Source: Leptolinea sp.
GTDB taxonomy: Bacteria; Chloroflexota; Anaerolineae; Anaerolineales; Anaerolineaceae
Reading direction: 5' to 3'
Length of the DNA: 34,456 bases
NCBI GenBank assembly: GCA_012798535.1
Contig: JAAZMZ010000061.1
Location: forward strand, 1 to 34,456
Shown: positions 24,064-33,057 of the stretch, piece after piece
How positions within the stretch are numbered: the first letter of the stretch is position 1
Layout of the letters: every line of letters starts with the position of its first letter
Notes under the pieces: model-generated
Told to the model about the DNA's origin: nothing
Databases searched by the model: none
What the model saw: the letters and a program-made list of their open reading frames with translations, nothing else
Made by a program: the position numbers and the translations under genes

Positions 24064-24538
24064 ATTTTCCTTCAGAAGATCCGGTTCCACAGATCATTTC
24101 CGGGTTACCGCTCTTCAGCTCGGTAGGAATGGCCGACCAGGTTTGATTTTCTTTATCCCAGTAATGGAACACCGGACTGCGATCCGCCAGATCAGGGCTA
24201 TTGGGTACGCAGATCTCCACCGATGAGGCGGAACCATCCGTAACCATAACCTCCAGCGCTTCATTCAGCAGGGGAGTCCAGCCTTCCGGTAGAGGACCAA
24301 TGGCCGTGATCAGGTCGTTCACTTTTTGAATGGTTACAACACCGCCCTCTGTTGTACTGGCCAGGATGCTGGCGGTTCCGGTGCCGAAGTTTATTGTCTC
24401 GGCAAGACCACCGGTGACCGTCTCAGGCAGGATCGGAACGGTGCCGACACGTCCGGGTGCCGCCCATACGCTGATGGAAGTGGCCGATAAGAGGATGACT
24501 ACAATGACCGTTATCAATAAACGTGTTGATTTTTTCAT
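24044..24538 (-). CDS. Small secreted protein of unknown function
   Basis: This 164-residue protein has a clear Sec signal peptide (residues 1-26, ending SVWA/A). The mature part contains a repeat-poor beta-rich region and two cysteines in 'VEICVPN' and 'EMICGTG' that could form a disulphide. The C-terminal part, 'RSPVFHYWDKENQTWSAIPT', looks like a small beta-sandwich segment seen in surface proteins of Chloroflexota. I do not know the family. It has AAGGAG ahead of its ATG and overlaps the glycosyltransferase gene, so both are likely co-expressed. A possible -10 (TATAAA) lies at about 24575-24580 on the minus strand. Confidence 0.78.
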   Translation of the reverse strand: MKKSTRLLITVIVVILLSATSISVWAAPGRVGTVPILPETVTGGLAETINFGTGTASILASTTEGGVVTIQKVNDLITAIGPLPEGWTPLLNEALEVMVTDGSASSVEICVPNSPDLADRSPVFHYWDKENQTWSAIPTELKSGNPEMICGTGSSEGKYALLGK

Positions 24539-24665
24539 TCTGCACTCCTTGCCGGTTGCTTTTTTACATCTACTTTATACCGGTTTCCTGTAGAAATTCC
24601 CAGCGAAATATCTTCGGTTTTTATTCGGATTTTCATTCACATCGCCTGCCCGGCATTAAGAAGCG

Positions 24666-24704
24666 GTGAGAATCACCCGGTGATAAAATCAAATCAATTC
24701 TCAC
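24666..24704. promoter_or_regulatory. Inverted repeat GTGAGAAT-N23-ATTCTCAC upstream of the DUF4012 gene
   Basis: GTGAGAAT (24666-24673) and ATTCTCAC (24697-24704) form an 8-bp perfect inverted repeat 43 bases before the DUF4012 start. It could be a two-site operator (centre-to-centre about 31 bases, three helical turns) or an RNA hairpin in the 5' leader. Confidence 0.4.
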
Positions 24705-24747
24705 GCATGATACTGATCCCCTGATCGTTGAAGAGCCGGTTTTATTA

Positions 24748-27291
24748 ATGGACACTGATCAAAATATCACTCTTCTCAAAACCATCCTTGAAAACCTAGA
24801 TCATCCGGAAAAACTCAATGACCACCCCTGGGTAAAACGGCAGTTCATGGCGGAATTCCGCCGGTCAAACCCTGACTGGCGAGATCGACCCGCTGGAAGC
24901 CAGTTGGTGGAAGCGGTCTTTCGGATTTTCGAAAAACTTAAACCGGAGCGCCCTCCGCGGCAAGGTTTGCGCCTTGATACACGCTGGGGTGAATTCGGTT
25001 TGCTGGCGGCCATGTACTTTGCACCCTATCGGTTTGGGATTCCCACGCCGGCCACACTGCGCGCTGCCTGGCAGGAGATCGACAGAGCCATTCTGTTGTT
25101 TGTCTTTGGCACGCCGGCGGATATCCCGTTGGAAGACCGCCAGCGCTACCGTCTGGTCGGGGGTGAGCCGGAAATTGCCGCCAACAGCACCATCAGCGAC
25201 TGGCACCGCAAGGGATTGGAGCATCTTGCCGGTGTGATCATTCACTATGAAGGCAGCCTGGCAACGCGAAAAAGTAGTACATCAAAGAGAAAAAATCAGG
25301 TTCAGGTTGTTTTCAAGACGGTTTTGTTCTGCCTGCTGGCTGTCCTGCTTGTCGGGGTGGCCTGGACCGGTTACAGCGCATGGCGCATCACCCAGCGTTT
25401 GCGGTCGGTGGAAGAGAACAGCCAGACCTTGCTTGAGTTGAGCCGATCCGCTACTGAACCGGCGCAGCTTGATAAGGCAGGCCAGACCGTGGCTAGTTTG
25501 CGAGCTGATCTGCAAGAGTTGGAAACCGAATCATCCGGATTTCTTCGCCTTGCACCGTACTTCGCGTGGCTGCCTGTCTATGGAGGAGACCTGTCGCAGG
25601 CTCCACAGTTGTTGGAAATGGGGAAGCAGTTGAGCATTGCCGGCGATGAGGTTTTTCGGGCAGCGGCTCCAGTCATTGCCGCGATGAAGGAAAAAGGAAC
25701 ATCCGGTGGAATACTGGATTTGCTGGGCGGTTTGCAGGATGACGGCACAAGGCTGCTGGCAGCGCAGTCCGCGCTGGCACAGGCCCGCACCGCGCGTCAG
25801 AATATCCAGACGGAAAAACTCTCTACGCGATTCCAGTCCATATTGATTGACAGGATCGATCCCCTGTTGTCCTCGATGCAGGGAGCCTTCCCGGTAGACG
25901 ATGTGCTTGCCATGGCACGACTGGCGCCGCGCCTGCTGGGCGCCATAGGCAATGGTCCGCAAACCTACCTGATCATGATCCAGAATGAGGATGAATTACG
26001 GCCAACGGGCGGTTTTCTCTCGGCGGTGGGAAAGATGGTGCTGGAGAATGGCCGGTTGAACGAATTGTCTTTTGAAAGCTCCGAACTGGTGGATGACCTT
26101 TCCAAACCATATCCCCAGGCACCCTGGCAGCTCGATGAGTACATGCGTGCAGAGATCCTTTTACTGCGCGATGCCAACTGGTTCACCGATTTTCCGACCA
26201 CTGTGAAGTGGGTGCGCTTTCTGTATGCCTACACCCGGCCGCAGGCGGTTAACGGTGTGATCGCTCTGGATCAGCATGTGATCGTGGAACTGCTGCGGCA
26301 GGTCGGTCCGCTGCAGGTGGAAGGAGCATCAGAACCGGTCTCCTCAGAGAACGTGTTGACCTACATGCGGACAGCCAAAGAACAAAAACCTCCGGAAGGT
26401 ATATCGGCCAAAAACTGGGATCGCAAGCAGTTCATCAGCCGGCTGGCCGATCCGCTGATGAAGAAACTCATGGCCGGGGATTCAAAGTTGATGCAGAAGG
26501 TTTCAGGCGTATTGATCCGGCTGCTGGATGAAAAGCACATCATGCTTCAGTCAGATGACCCGGAGATGAATGCCCTATTACGCCAGAAGAACTGGGATGG
26601 GGCCGTAAAACCACCGGCCAACAGCGATTTTCTGATGTTGGTGGACAGTAATGTGGGTTTCAACAAAACCAGTGCCGTGGTCGATGAATCGCTGAAATAT
26701 CAGTTGGACCTGACCAACCTGGAAAACCCAACCGCTCAGGTGACAGTTTCGCAGGCCAACAAAGCCGCGGGCAGTGACGCCTGCCTTCAATTGCGCGGAT
26801 TGAGCGAAAGTGATGCCCAGAAGGATTACCGGATCAATGACTGTTATTGGTCCTATCTACGCCTGTATACTCCGGCCGGGTCTGTGTTGACCGCCTCCAC
26901 CCCACATATTATTCCGGCCGGCTGGGCTTTGCGCGAACAGGAAATCCCGGCACGCACGGACACTCTGGAAGAAGATATCCAGGGTATACAGGCCTTTGGC
27001 ACCCTGCTGGTTGTTCCCGAATCGCAGGCTTTAGATACGACCTTCCAATACCGTCTCCCGCCGTGGGTGATTTCGCGGGGCGAACAAGAATCGCATTGGA
27101 TCTACCGCCTGAAAGCCCAGAAACAACCGGGCACCCTGGCCATCCCGCTGACCATCCAGATCAGACTGCCGGTCGATATGGCGGTATTCTCACCGATGAA
27201 CGGATTGACCAAGACAACGGACGGTTGGGAATACACCACCAATTTACAGCGTGATGGCACGCTGGAGATAGAATTTGGACCGGCGTGGTAA
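24748..27291 (+). CDS. DUF4012 membrane-anchored protein
   Basis: This 847-residue protein has an N-terminal cytoplasmic region (1-185), which looks like a separate helical domain starting 'MDTDQNITLLKTILENLDHP'. One transmembrane segment (about 190-212) and a coiled region (215-290) follow, then the extracytoplasmic DUF4012 domain. Its hallmark 'YLIMIQNEDELRPTGGFLSA' is near residues 408-427. DUF4012 proteins share a core related to LytR-CpsA-Psr-like extracytoplasmic domains and often sit beside exopolysaccharide genes, as here. A role in attaching or exporting cell-surface glycans is plausible but unproven. The extra cytoplasmic domain of about 185 residues before the TM helix is a notable addition. 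RBS evidence is weak. Confidence 0.88.
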   Translation: MDTDQNITLLKTILENLDHPEKLNDHPWVKRQFMAEFRRSNPDWRDRPAGSQLVEAVFRIFEKLKPERPPRQGLRLDTRWGEFGLLAAMYFAPYRFGIPTPATLRAAWQEIDRAILLFVFGTPADIPLEDRQRYRLVGGEPEIAANSTISDWHRKGLEHLAGVIIHYEGSLATRKSSTSKRKNQVQVVFKTVLFCLLAVLLVGVAWTGYSAWRITQRLRSVEENSQTLLELSRSATEPAQLDKAGQTVASLRADLQELETESSGFLRLAPYFAWLPVYGGDLSQAPQLLEMGKQLSIAGDEVFRAAAPVIAAMKEKGTSGGILDLLGGLQDDGTRLLAAQSALAQARTARQNIQTEKLSTRFQSILIDRIDPLLSSMQGAFPVDDVLAMARLAPRLLGAIGNGPQTYLIMIQNEDELRPTGGFLSAVGKMVLENGRLNELSFESSELVDDLSKPYPQAPWQLDEYMRAEILLLRDANWFTDFPTTVKWVRFLYAYTRPQAVNGVIALDQHVIVELLRQVGPLQVEGASEPVSSENVLTYMRTAKEQKPPEGISAKNWDRKQFISRLADPLMKKLMAGDSKLMQKVSGVLIRLLDEKHIMLQSDDPEMNALLRQKNWDGAVKPPANSDFLMLVDSNVGFNKTSAVVDESLKYQLDLTNLENPTAQVTVSQANKAAGSDACLQLRGLSESDAQKDYRINDCYWSYLRLYTPAGSVLTASTPHIIPAGWALREQEIPARTDTLEEDIQGIQAFGTLLVVPESQALDTTFQYRLPPWVISRGEQESHWIYRLKAQKQPGTLAIPLTIQIRLPVDMAVFSPMNGLTKTTDGWEYTTNLQRDGTLEIEFGPAW

Positions 27292-27347
27292 TTCACCCTG
27301 CCGGATTAATAATGATTTGTTTTTCTCTTGAAGTACTGCCGGGAATA

Positions 27348-27368
27348 TCCGGATTCTTTTAATCCGGA
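27348..27368. repeat. Hairpin at the end of the O-antigen ligase-like gene
   Basis: TCCGGATT (27348-27355) and AATCCGGA (27361-27368) form an 8-bp stem with a 5-base loop, and the gene's TAA stop lies at the loop. No T-run follows on either strand, so it is likely an mRNA 3' structure rather than a full terminator. Confidence 0.4.
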
Positions 27369-28702
27369 CCTTTGCCATTCTTCTGCGGCATCGAATGAAT
27401 TGCCGGCGTGGCGCCTACTGCGGCGATGATCAGCAGAAAAATGAAGAACAATTCCAGATGATAGGTGGAAAGCACTGTCTCTGTGGTGCCGGCCAGAATG
27501 AAATAGAACATCAGGTAGAAGAGTATTTTCGCGCTGTTATCTCGGGGATTGGCCGTGACCATTTTTGCCAGCCGGGTGGTGATCGTCGTGATGAACCAGA
27601 CCATAAGGATCAGTCCCAGATATCCGATTTCCAGCAGGGTTTGTAGGAAATAGTTATGTACGGTTATCCAGTCACTGTTGATGAAATTGGTGAAAAGATA
27701 TGAGTATTCTTGCGATAATCCCGAAATGACCTCTCCATGATAGCCGTATCCGAAAAGGTGGATGAACTGGAAGTTGCTGTAATGGTCAATGATCGTCTTC
27801 CAGATAGTCCCACGGCCGGAAAGAATGTCCACATTTCCCAGAAAGGGAGTTCTCAGCAATCCCTGGATGACCCAGAACGGGATATTTTCCTGGATAAAAA
27901 TATAGAGAAATGGAAGAAAAGGAGCGATCAGCGGCAGCCAGCGAAAGGTTTTTAGATATCTATTTGGGAATATCACCGCCGTAAAAATTGTGACCGCCGA
28001 GAAGAAAAGACCTCCACGGCAGTCGGTAAGCAATATGGCATAGACACCGGAAATCAGACCAATTGTCCCGAAAACCCTATCTTTCCTCTGCGTACTGTTG
28101 ACCACCAGTATTATGCTGATGCAGATCGCAGCCCCGGCGACGATCCCGAAGGTATTGATTCCGCTTGCCAGCGGGAATAACACCCGGTTTGTGGAAATAC
28201 CGAAGAATTGAAGCATCACTGCCGGCCGCGAGGTAACATATAACTCTTCCTGATTGGTCAAGCCCAGAAAATTGGCCAGTACATTCACCAAAACATATAC
28301 AATGATGCCGTAATATATGGCTTCTTGATAAAGCTTCCACCTGGCGATATTCTGACAGCATGAAAAGACAAGAATACCAAAAAGCGCGAATGTGAACCAG
28401 AGGACATAATTTCCCAGGGTTGACTGGAGGGGGAATGAATCCGAGAATGTGCTTCTCAGGACCGCAATTCCCAGAACGCATAGATAGACGAGCAAAAAAG
28501 CCAGAATTTTGCTGTTGAATCTGAGCCTTTGCTGCGTAATGACCGATATGGAATTTCTGGAAATAACGAATAGGAATGGAACCAGAGTCAACAATCGGAA
28601 AACCAGAGATTGATTATTTCCAAAAACTACCGGAATGCGGATGATCACCAGACCAAGAATGATGACCCAGTAATCAATCCCATGCGGGATGGATCTGATC
28701 AT
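27359..28702 (-). CDS. O-antigen ligase / Wzy-like polymerase family membrane protein
   Basis: This 447-residue membrane protein has about eleven hydrophobic segments. A large extracytoplasmic loop late in the protein has the Wzy_C pattern: 'TDCRGGLFFSAVTI', then 'GRGTIWKTIIDHYSNFQFIH', then 'VHNYFLQTLLEIGYLGLILM'. Such proteins polymerise polysaccharide repeat units or ligate them to an acceptor at the outer side of the membrane. Its ATG overlaps the stop of the methyltransferase gene by 4 bases, so they are coupled. It is the last gene of the exopolysaccharide cluster. Substrate and linkage cannot be predicted. Confidence 0.88.
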   Translation of the reverse strand: MIRSIPHGIDYWVIILGLVIIRIPVVFGNNQSLVFRLLTLVPFLFVISRNSISVITQQRLRFNSKILAFLLVYLCVLGIAVLRSTFSDSFPLQSTLGNYVLWFTFALFGILVFSCCQNIARWKLYQEAIYYGIIVYVLVNVLANFLGLTNQEELYVTSRPAVMLQFFGISTNRVLFPLASGINTFGIVAGAAICISIILVVNSTQRKDRVFGTIGLISGVYAILLTDCRGGLFFSAVTIFTAVIFPNRYLKTFRWLPLIAPFLPFLYIFIQENIPFWVIQGLLRTPFLGNVDILSGRGTIWKTIIDHYSNFQFIHLFGYGYHGEVISGLSQEYSYLFTNFINSDWITVHNYFLQTLLEIGYLGLILMVWFITTITTRLAKMVTANPRDNSAKILFYLMFYFILAGTTETVLSTYHLELFFIFLLIIAAVGATPAIHSMPQKNGKGPD

Positions 28703-29676
28703 CCGGCTATCATCCCTGTCGGGAATTTACCTGCTGCTTCCCAACGATCCTGTCCATGCTCTTTTCTGGTGAATATGCCAACAGGAACATACTCAGGCAT
28801 CCAGGTGCCGGCTGAACCGGCAGTCCTCTCAACGGGCTGGTAAATACCTGCCAGATGTTCGCGGATGGTCTTGTTCTCCCTGTATCCGGCCAGGATATCT
28901 TGATAATCTGTGAAAGTTGTTGGTGAACCGGCAGGGCAGGCAAATAGAGCATTTAGTCTTGATCGGGAAAAACACCAGCCCAGGCTGGCTTCATGGAACC
29001 AGTCGTTATCCTTCGAGGCGCTGGTGGTGATGAGCATGGGCGCGCCCGGTTTTAGGACCCGGTTGAATTCAGCGATTGCCTGCGGCAGGCTTTCGATATC
29101 CAAATGCTCGATTACGGAAACTGAAACAACGGCGTCTATCGAACCGTCCTTCAATGCCGGCATATCACGAATATCGGCCTGATAAAAATGCATCTCCCCG
29201 GTCTGTGACTTCCCAAATACCACCTGTCGGATCAATTTGAAGGGCGCGAAAAAGTCAAGACGCCGGTGAGAGATAAGGAACCAGAGTTTCTTCCACACCT
29301 TCCCACCTGACCTCATATCCTGCAGATGAGTAATATACGGATGGGTATGTTCTTTTTCGTCGCTAATCTGATCATTCTTGAAAAGAAGCTTCCCCATAAG
29401 GCGATTTTTTCTCGGTGTAAAATCGACACTCACCACGTTGTAACCATATAAAGCCAGCAGGTATTGAAGCAGACCTCTCCCCGCGCCCGCATCCAGCACG
29501 GTTGCCCCACGGGGAATTCCCAGATGCCTCATTCGGTCGATGATCCAGACGAAGTCTACATAATAGTGCCAACCAAGTTCAATAAACAATCCCTTTTGGA
29601 TCAATTCGATGTCTTTTACGGTTTCCGGGTTCTCATCAAGAAGCCTGCAGGGAAGGATATCGATCTCAGGAATCAT
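28699..29676 (-). CDS. Class I SAM-dependent methyltransferase
   Basis: This 325-residue soluble protein has a Rossmann-like methyltransferase core. Motif I is 'VLDAGAGRGLLQYLLALYGY' (about 60-79), followed by the acidic 'VVSVDF' that binds the SAM ribose. 'VVSVSVIEHLDIESL' and 'FNRVLKPGAPMLITTSA' are motifs IV-V. An insert of about 60 residues with 'MRSGGKVWKKLWF' separates motifs II and III. In an exopolysaccharide cluster it probably methylates a sugar or a lipid-linked intermediate, or modifies glycan ends. It lies 64 bp behind the tyrosine kinase gene and is coupled to the ligase gene. Confidence 0.9.
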   Translation of the reverse strand: MIPEIDILPCRLLDENPETVKDIELIQKGLFIELGWHYYVDFVWIIDRMRHLGIPRGATVLDAGAGRGLLQYLLALYGYNVVSVDFTPRKNRLMGKLLFKNDQISDEKEHTHPYITHLQDMRSGGKVWKKLWFLISHRRLDFFAPFKLIRQVVFGKSQTGEMHFYQADIRDMPALKDGSIDAVVSVSVIEHLDIESLPQAIAEFNRVLKPGAPMLITTSASKDNDWFHEASLGWCFSRSRLNALFACPAGSPTTFTDYQDILAGYRENKTIREHLAGIYQPVERTAGSAGTWMPEYVPVGIFTRKEHGQDRWEAAGKFPTGMIAG

Positions 29677-29740
29677 ACATTCGCTTCAGTGGTAGAGAAG
29701 TCATTTGAATCGGTGGGTATGTTGACCGGGGTAGGTTTCT

Positions 29741-31354
29741 TCATCCATTCCCGGTTTCGAAATAATCCTGATAGGCTTTGTAATTGTGGTAGTAGTTGTA
29801 CCGGTAACTATAGGGATTCCCGCGGGTTATCACATCGTTCATGATTATTCCCAACACGCGGGCGTTGACCTGGCGGAGCTGTTCCAGCGTCTGGCGCAGG
29901 GCGCTGATGCGTGTTTTACCGGGACGCACCACCAGGAGCATGCCATCCAGTGAGGAAGCCAGGGTGGCGGCATCCGATACGGTCAGAATTGGCGGCGTAT
30001 CGATGAGGACAATTTCTGCCGACTGTAGTAGAGTACTCAGAATGGATTGCAGTTTCTGCGATCCCATGATTTCGGCCGGATTGGGGGGGAGTGAACCGGA
30101 GGTGATTACCGATAAACCATCGACAACCGATTTATTCCGAACGACTGTCAGTGAATCGTCATGCGTGAACAGGGTGCTCATACCGTGTCGGTTGGGCAAA
30201 CCGAAATAGGTATGAATGCGTGGACGGCGGAGATCGCAATCTGCTATGACCACCTTCTTGCCGTTCTGGGCCATAACCACACCCAGGTTACAGATGGTCG
30301 TGGTTTTACCGTCGCCCGGTTCGGCGCTGGTCACCATCAGGGTGCGCAGAGGCCGGTCAACACTGGCGAAACTGACATTGGTGCGCAGCGTGCGGTAAGA
30401 CTCGGCGATCGGTGATCGTGGTTCGCGAATCGTAATGGGATTATCTGTGTTCTCGGGCTGGTGGTTGATCACACCCAGCACCGGAAGGTTGAACCGACGG
30501 GTGATATCTTCCGGTGTCTTAATGGTGTCATCATAAGCTTCCCGGGCGATGATCACACCGGCCGTCAACAGCATACCCACTACGGCGGCCAGGATGGTAT
30601 TCAACGGAAGATTCGGTTCCACCGGGATCGGGTTGGGGGTTGCCGGTTCAACCTGCACAACCGAGGAAACCGCCTGAGCTTCTGAGAGTCTGATCTGCTC
30701 GTAGGACGTGAGCAGATTGGAATAAATGGTGCGATACTGGGCTACTTTAGTATCCAGCCGCTCTTTTTCTTCCGTAGTGGAAGCAATTTCCGCCTGTGCC
30801 GAATACGTGGTGATCTGTTTTTCTGTATCAGATAACTGGGCTTCCAGGGTGATCTTGGATTGAGAGAAACGCTGCGTTTGAATTTCCTGGATCTGTTTGG
30901 CAAAAACCTTCACCACGGCGTTGGCGATATCCGCGGAAAAAGCTGGAGCGGTGGTTTTTACTTCCACCTGGATGATCTGAGTATCCCGAACAGGTGCGAC
31001 GGAGATCCATTCCTTGATATCTTCAATCGGGTTTGTCAAACCCAGACCAGAGGCGACTTCCTGTAAGACCACATCATTGGTCATCATCTGGGCATAGGTG
31101 CTGGTTAACTGCTTGGACATCAATACGGATGAGTAATCGGCGCCTTTCGATTCGGGTGCTTCGTTCACAAGCACCGATGTGGACGATTCGTAAATAGGGG
31201 GCATTCTCAGGCTGATGAAATACGCGATTACACCGGCGATCAAGCCCACAAGAAGGATCAACCAGGATCGATACAGAAGAAGTGAAATATATTGCCGAAT
31301 ATTGACTTCTTCTTGATCCTGATTGCGTTCCACAGCGGAAGATTCCAACTCCAT
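29741..31354 (-). CDS. Polysaccharide co-polymerase fused to a BY-type tyrosine autokinase (Wzz/Wzc-like)
   Basis: This 537-residue inner-membrane protein controls the length and export of polysaccharide. The N-terminal Wzz domain has TM1 (about 30-50), an extracytoplasmic coiled region (55-250) and TM2 (252-272). The C-terminal cytoplasmic BY-kinase has Walker A 'SAEPGDGKTT' (343-352), Walker A' 'VVIADCDLRR' (368-377) and Walker B 'IVLIDTPP' (448-455). The tail, from about residue 514, holds eight tyrosines within 'PYSYRYNYYHNYKAYQDYF', the autophosphorylation cluster. It is shorter than the about 720-residue proteobacterial Wzc, with a compact Wzz part. A matching low-molecular-weight phosphatase is encoded directly upstream in the same direction. 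A good RBS (AGGA) precedes the ATG. Confidence 0.95.
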   Translation of the reverse strand: MELESSAVERNQDQEEVNIRQYISLLLYRSWLILLVGLIAGVIAYFISLRMPPIYESSTSVLVNEAPESKGADYSSVLMSKQLTSTYAQMMTNDVVLQEVASGLGLTNPIEDIKEWISVAPVRDTQIIQVEVKTTAPAFSADIANAVVKVFAKQIQEIQTQRFSQSKITLEAQLSDTEKQITTYSAQAEIASTTEEKERLDTKVAQYRTIYSNLLTSYEQIRLSEAQAVSSVVQVEPATPNPIPVEPNLPLNTILAAVVGMLLTAGVIIAREAYDDTIKTPEDITRRFNLPVLGVINHQPENTDNPITIREPRSPIAESYRTLRTNVSFASVDRPLRTLMVTSAEPGDGKTTTICNLGVVMAQNGKKVVIADCDLRRPRIHTYFGLPNRHGMSTLFTHDDSLTVVRNKSVVDGLSVITSGSLPPNPAEIMGSQKLQSILSTLLQSAEIVLIDTPPILTVSDAATLASSLDGMLLVVRPGKTRISALRQTLEQLRQVNARVLGIIMNDVITRGNPYSYRYNYYHNYKAYQDYFETGNG

Positions 31355-31440
31355 ATCTCAGTCCTCTACTTCATCACAGTAATAAAAAAACACATCTGTA
31401 TACCATAAAGTCAACTTCATTATCTAGGAAGTCGGATCAT

Positions 31441-31917
31441 TTATGGTTGTCTGGCTTCGGCCAGATCAATCAGCTTTGAAAAGGCATTTTCGACCGATTG
31501 GCATACCAAACGGGCAGCTTCATCGGGATGGTCAAATCCACGCCGGGCAGGATCTTCGATATCACTTCCAGACAGCCCGGCCAGGGTGGCCAGCATTAAA
31601 ATCCGCCCGCGAGTGGAAGGGAATTCGGCTTCAAGAGCCTCCCTGTGTCCGGATTGCATGCAGACGATCAAATCAGCCGAGTCCAGAAGCTCGGCATTCA
31701 CTTCTCTGGTACGATGATTCGTAATATCCAGGCCGATTCCCCTGGCAGCTTCCACAGCTTTCGGATGTGCGGGAAGTCCTTCCGCAGCCCAGGTTCCCGC
31801 GCTGATCACCTTCCAATCGCCGGGCGTTTTCATCAAAGCCAGTTGGCGTGTGAAACAGGCCGCTGCGATGGGAGATCGAAATTGATTGGCCGTGCATATG
31901 AATAAGATGGTGGGCAA
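31441..31917 (-). CDS. Low-molecular-weight protein-tyrosine phosphatase
   Basis: This 158-residue enzyme removes phosphate from tyrosines, most likely those of the neighbouring BY-kinase. The active-site loop is CTANQFRS (Cys8, Arg14; CX5R), where most family members have C-x-GN-x-CRS. The general-acid Asp lies in 'DIEDPARRG'. I start it at TTG 31917, preceded by AAAGG and 11 bases after the stop of the LysM gene. A GTG at 31965 would extend it by 16 residues, but its upstream GGGGA is too close and the extra residues lie outside the fold. The tight spacing to the LysM gene indicates co-transcription. Confidence 0.92.
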   Translation of the reverse strand: MPTILFICTANQFRSPIAAACFTRQLALMKTPGDWKVISAGTWAAEGLPAHPKAVEAARGIGLDITNHRTREVNAELLDSADLIVCMQSGHREALEAEFPSTRGRILMLATLAGLSGSDIEDPARRGFDHPDEAARLVCQSVENAFSKLIDLAEARQP

Positions 31918-31928
31918 TAGAGAACCTT

Positions 31929-32819
31929 TCAGGGAGTTGGTTGGATGCAGGGAACAATGACCCACTCCCCGGGGGTCAGCACGTAATTTGCCGGGCGTTC
32001 ATTCAGCGCCATTAAGCCATCTAGATTCACTCCCTGTTGCAGCGCCAGGTCATTCATGGTCATACCATTCACGGTGATCTCCAGCGGCATCATCGGCTGG
32101 ATTCCGCTGGTTTCCATCACATCCGCCGGTACGATGATCACCGTATCCACCCAGAGTTCCTGGGGCATGTTGTAATTGGCCGCACGGATGACGTTGATAT
32201 TCGTGTTATACCGCGCGGCAATGGAAACCAGATCCTCTCCGGTGGAAACCCTGTGAAGTAAAAACCGATGATCGGTACCAAAGGGGGTCTCGAAGAGTCG
32301 CGGTGGAGCCGGAGTAAAAGTGGCTGTTGCTTTGGGAGTAAGAGTTGGCTGGAAAGTGAAGGTGGCTACAGGTTCCAGCGTGGGAGCGGAGAGAGTGGGT
32401 GACATATCGGCGGAGGCGTTCCGCGTAATGGCCAGGGGTATTGGCGCGTTCTGTGAAAGATATACAGCAGGGATCACGCGCGCGATGATCTGCCATAAAG
32501 CCAGCAGTACAATTGAAAATACCAGGATACCCATAAGTACCCAAAGATAGATGGGAATCCTGCGGAGCGGATTTTCAGATACACGTGCCTGAAGGGCAGG
32601 TTTAGCCGGTATTGACTCATTAGCGTAGAACGTACATTGTTTGAATGTGGTGTTCAGGCAATACTCACGCTGATGGGTTTCATCAGGCGCGGAAGGCGGC
32701 CGTTTCCGCCGGCAGAAATTTTGTCGGGAAGGATAATCCATGGCTGTTTGCCAGTCATAGGGCAATCCCAGAAATGGGCAAGTTTTATCTTCTTCCTGAT
32801 TATTGATAAAATCGTTCAT
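31929..32819 (-). CDS. LysM protein with N-terminal Cys-rich CPxLG module
   Basis: This 296-residue single-pass membrane protein has a cytoplasmic N-terminal module with four conserved-looking cysteines: Cys14 in 'CPFLGLPYDW', Cys36, Cys54 and Cys62. They may bind zinc or an iron-sulfur cluster. A TM helix (about 91-114) and a Thr/Pro-rich linker (140-175) follow, then a LysM domain (about 188-231, 'HRVSTGEDLVSIAARYNTNI') and a second LysM-like unit (246-290). LysM binds N-acetylglucosamine-containing glycans such as peptidoglycan. Modules starting CPxLG with downstream 'YC...C' recur in Chloroflexota LysM proteins. The gene heads the exopolysaccharide cluster, before the phosphatase and the kinase, and may link glycan sensing outside to a cytoplasmic metal site. 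That link is inference. Confidence 0.88.
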   Translation of the reverse strand: MNDFINNQEEDKTCPFLGLPYDWQTAMDYPSRQNFCRRKRPPSAPDETHQREYCLNTTFKQCTFYANESIPAKPALQARVSENPLRRIPIYLWVLMGILVFSIVLLALWQIIARVIPAVYLSQNAPIPLAITRNASADMSPTLSAPTLEPVATFTFQPTLTPKATATFTPAPPRLFETPFGTDHRFLLHRVSTGEDLVSIAARYNTNINVIRAANYNMPQELWVDTVIIVPADVMETSGIQPMMPLEITVNGMTMNDLALQQGVNLDGLMALNERPANYVLTPGEWVIVPCIQPTP

Positions 32820-33057
32820 AACAATAGTTACCAGAGAAAACTGGTTTCAATGCTCAAATGATTGTATGGATAAGTAAATATGCAACAGTGCAAGCTTTAA
32901 TCCAGTTCTGCGAAGTCAATGCCAGTAAACTTTATAGGTGATTATTCTATTATCAACTTAAATGGAAAATGTAGTGATAAAAACAGAGTAAAAAAAGGTT
33001 TTACAAAATCATGTACAAGTATATAGTCTCTTTCCGGATATCACCCAATTCGAAAGA
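32820..33057. promoter_or_regulatory. AT-rich region upstream of the exopolysaccharide cluster
   Basis: These 238 bases between two minus-strand genes are strongly A/T-rich and hold no gene. They most likely contain the promoter of the LysM-phosphatase-kinase cluster on the minus strand. I could not assign a convincing -35/-10 pair. Confidence 0.35.
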
